In this document: in pieces, positions 62,605-64,000 of the stretch | How the letters are laid out: each line of letters opens with the position of its first letter | How positions within the stretch are numbered: position 1 is the stretch's first letter | NCBI GenBank assembly: GCA_030533315.1 | Contig: JAUNJL010000007.1 | Coordinates: forward strand, 1 to 64,000 | Length of the DNA: 64,000 bases | Reading direction: 5' to 3' | Source of the DNA: Eubacteriales bacterium | Lineage (GTDB): Bacteria > Bacillota_A > Clostridia > Lachnospirales > Lachnospiraceae | The notes under the pieces: model-generated | Databases searched by the model: none | The model's input: only the letters and a program-made list of their open reading frames with translations | What the model was told of the DNA's origin: nothing | Program-made: the position numbers and the translations under genes

Positions 62605-63453
62605 TTATGAAAAGAAGCTTTCCGCCACGCTCATGTCCGCAATGTATCCCACCGTACCGGTCATGAACATGGTTCCGTCCTCCTCTATGTCGATCTGGAT
62701 CATTCCTCCCGGCTGATTCACGTTGATCCTCCGCTCCATCATCCCCAGCCGGTAGGCCGCTGCGGCAGCCGCACAGCTTCCGGTACCGGAAGCCCTCGTA
62801 TAGCCGGAGCCTCTCTCCCAGATCTCGATATTTAAGTTCCCCTTGTCGATCCTGCGGCAGATCTGCAGGTTCATCCTTTGAGGAAACTCCTTCGCCCACT
62901 CCACGTAGGGCCCCAGCTTCTTCACCTTTTCCTCACTGACATCGTCCATAAAGATGATGCAGTGGGGATTTCCCACAGTAAGGCAGGTGGCCTTGTACTC
63001 CTCACCGCAAAAGATGAAGGGCTCACCAATCACCTCCCGGATCTCCCCGGTCACCGGGATCTCCCGGGAGAGGAAGGACGCCTTCCCCATGTTGACCTTG
63101 AACTCCGTGGCCCTGGCATTAAGGCACTCCACCTGGATGGTCCCCGCCATGGTCTCGATGCTGAATTTATTCTCCTTCACATAGCCCTCGTCCATCAGAT
63201 ATTTGGCAAAAATGCGGACGCCGTTTCCGCTGATGGCCGGCTCGCTGCCGTCAGAATTGAAAATGCGGACACCCATTTTCCCGTTGATCTCCACCGGGCC
63301 GTACAGAATCCCGTCCGCTCCCAGGCCAAAGCCTCTCTGGCACAGCAGCGCCACCTTTTTTCCCTGGAGCTGAACCCTGTTCTTATTTGCATCCAACACA
63401 AGATAATCGTTTCCAAGCCCCTGATACTTCGTCATAATAATGCTGTCTCTCAT
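62605..63453 (-). CDS. dapF: DapF-family epimerase-like protein with both catalytic cysteines replaced by serine
   Basis: This 282-residue two-lobed DapF-fold protein has the start MTKYQGLGNDYLV, NSDGSEPAISGNGVR, GNPHCI and ERGSGYTRASGTGSC. In diaminopimelate epimerase the two proton-shuttling cysteines sit in CGNG and ACGTG; here they are S75 (codon AGC) and S222 (TCC). The scaffold otherwise is intact. It may be an inactive, slower or different-substrate enzyme. AAGGGAG precedes ATG 63453. Confidence 0.88.
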   Translation of the reverse strand: MRDSIIMTKYQGLGNDYLVLDANKNRVQLQGKKVALLCQRGFGLGADGILYGPVEINGKMGVRIFNSDGSEPAISGNGVRIFAKYLMDEGYVKENKFSIETMAGTIQVECLNARATEFKVNMGKASFLSREIPVTGEIREVIGEPFIFCGEEYKATCLTVGNPHCIIFMDDVSEEKVKKLGPYVEWAKEFPQRMNLQICRRIDKGNLNIEIWERGSGYTRASGTGSCAAAAAAYRLGMMERRINVNQPGGMIQIDIEEDGTMFMTGTVGYIADMSVAESFFS

Positions 63454-63500
63454 AATTGCTCCCTTCCTTTTCCCGCCTCTGTGCCGTTTCTCTTGGTTTT

Positions 63501-63529
63501 AGTATACTGTTTCTTTTTTTCCATGTACA
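63501..63529 (-). promoter_or_regulatory. Candidate promoter of the DapF-like gene
   Basis: TGTACA (63524-63529) and TATACT (63501-63506) are 17 bp apart on the minus strand, 48 bp upstream of the start. The gap also serves the divergent AraC-type gene, for which I find no clear promoter. Confidence 0.55.
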
Positions 63530-63642
63530 TGGTATATCCTGCTTTTTATATTGCAAAAATTGCTGTAAACAGTTGTTTTTTTCTCCAGATTCCCGTATCA
63601 TGAAAAAAACACAAGCTATCAAACAAACTAGGAGGGATGCTC

Positions 63643-64000
63643 ATGGGAAGCTTTGCCCGGCCCACGGAAAAATCCGGCTACCTGGAGGAGGATTTTCGCC
63701 TTTTCCACATCAATGACCAGACAAGCCGGGAATTTGCCTATCATTATCACGATTTTCACAAGGTGGTCTTTTTTCTCAGAGGAAATGCCTCCTACCACAT
63801 CGAGGGAAAGGTTTATCATCTAAAGCCCTGGGACATTCTGTTGGTCCATCAGTATGCCACCCACCGACCGGAGATCGATCCCTCCGTCCCTTATGAGAGA
63901 TTCATTCTCTGGATCCGAAACGACATTCCCAGTCAGGAGCTGAACCAATGCTTCCAAAAGGCCAGTGACCGCAGCTTTAACCTGATCCGACTGGATGCCC
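63643..64000 (+). CDS. AraC-family regulator, N-terminal part (runs off the window)
   Basis: The 119 visible codons begin MGSFARPTEKSGYLEE with AGGAGG 7 nt upstream. HYHDFHKVVFFLRGNASYHI and LKPWDILLVHQYATH form the cupin sensor domain of AraC/XylS regulators. The DNA-binding helix-turn-helix domain would lie beyond position 64000. It is divergent from the DapF-like gene. Confidence 0.85.
   Translation, partial: MGSFARPTEKSGYLEEDFRLFHINDQTSREFAYHYHDFHKVVFFLRGNASYHIEGKVYHLKPWDILLVHQYATHRPEIDPSVPYERFILWIRNDIPSQELNQCFQKASDRSFNLIRLDA

Noticed and set aside
1..64000. tRNA, rRNA, CRISPR, insertion sequence or prophage
   Set aside because: I searched by eye for tRNA arms, regular short repeats, transposase motifs and terminal repeats and found none.

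Overview
The window looks like chromosomal DNA from a spore-forming Firmicute, most likely a Lachnospiraceae-type gut clostridium. The support is high-GC coding sequence with AGGAGG-like ribosome sites, the sporulation genes gpr and spoIIP next to lepA and hemW, a GH25 lysozyme and an L,D-transpeptidase with choline-binding-type repeats, cdaA-cdaR, and a Clostridia-style threonine cluster. No phage, insertion sequence, CRISPR, rRNA or tRNA gene was recognised. All genes but three (a penicillin-binding protein at the left end, a 64-residue zinc-ribbon protein, and an AraC-type regulator cut by the right end) are on the minus strand.

Region 1 (about 1.8-21.3 kb) is a surface-polysaccharide locus read right to left from a strong promoter at 21.45 kb. 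It encodes the GH25 lysozyme, two ATP-grasp ligases, two half-size DMT/EamA transporters, an undecaprenyl-phosphate glycosyltransferase (CsbB/GtrB type), a WecE-like sugar aminotransferase, RfbC, an O-antigen-type ABC exporter (Wzm/Wzt with a C-terminal extension), a methyltransferase-kinase-like protein with a coiled tail (WbdD-like layout), two large paralogous double GT2 enzymes and a YfhO-type GT-C membrane protein. Together these suggest a rhamnose-containing chain that is capped, exported by the ABC transporter and then decorated outside the cell with a lipid-carried, perhaps aminoacylated, amino-sugar. The left end is a scar: the last codons of the yfhO-like gene run into a frameshifted remnant of a 5'-nucleotidase.

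Region 2 (21.6-52.3 kb) is mostly core: L,D-transpeptidase, HPr, CdaR and CdaA (c-di-AMP synthesis), two membrane proteins, comF, recD2, an MreB paralogue, uvrA, hemW, lepA, spoIIP, gpr, a MscS channel, a DUF1294 protein, tex, DUF975 and DegV proteins, an aspartate-family operon (ACT regulator, homoserine dehydrogenase, an ApgM-like probable homoserine-kinase analogue, aspartate kinase), and prfB with its programmed +1 frameshift.

Region 3 (52.5-58.8 kb) is the most unusual part: six tightly overlapping genes resembling dltABCD (adenylation enzyme, carrier protein, MBOAT acyltransferase, SGNH/DltD-like protein) with two non-canonical partners, a formyltransferase and a PP-loop amidotransferase with a cysteine zinc ribbon. 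The operon leader has an 11-bp inverted repeat that includes the ribosome site. A two-component system lies immediately upstream. I infer a Dlt-like pathway that puts a modified acyl group other than plain D-alanine on a surface polymer.

Region 4 (61.1-64 kb) has mnmA, a DapF-family protein in which both catalytic cysteines are serine, and the start of a divergent AraC-family regulator.
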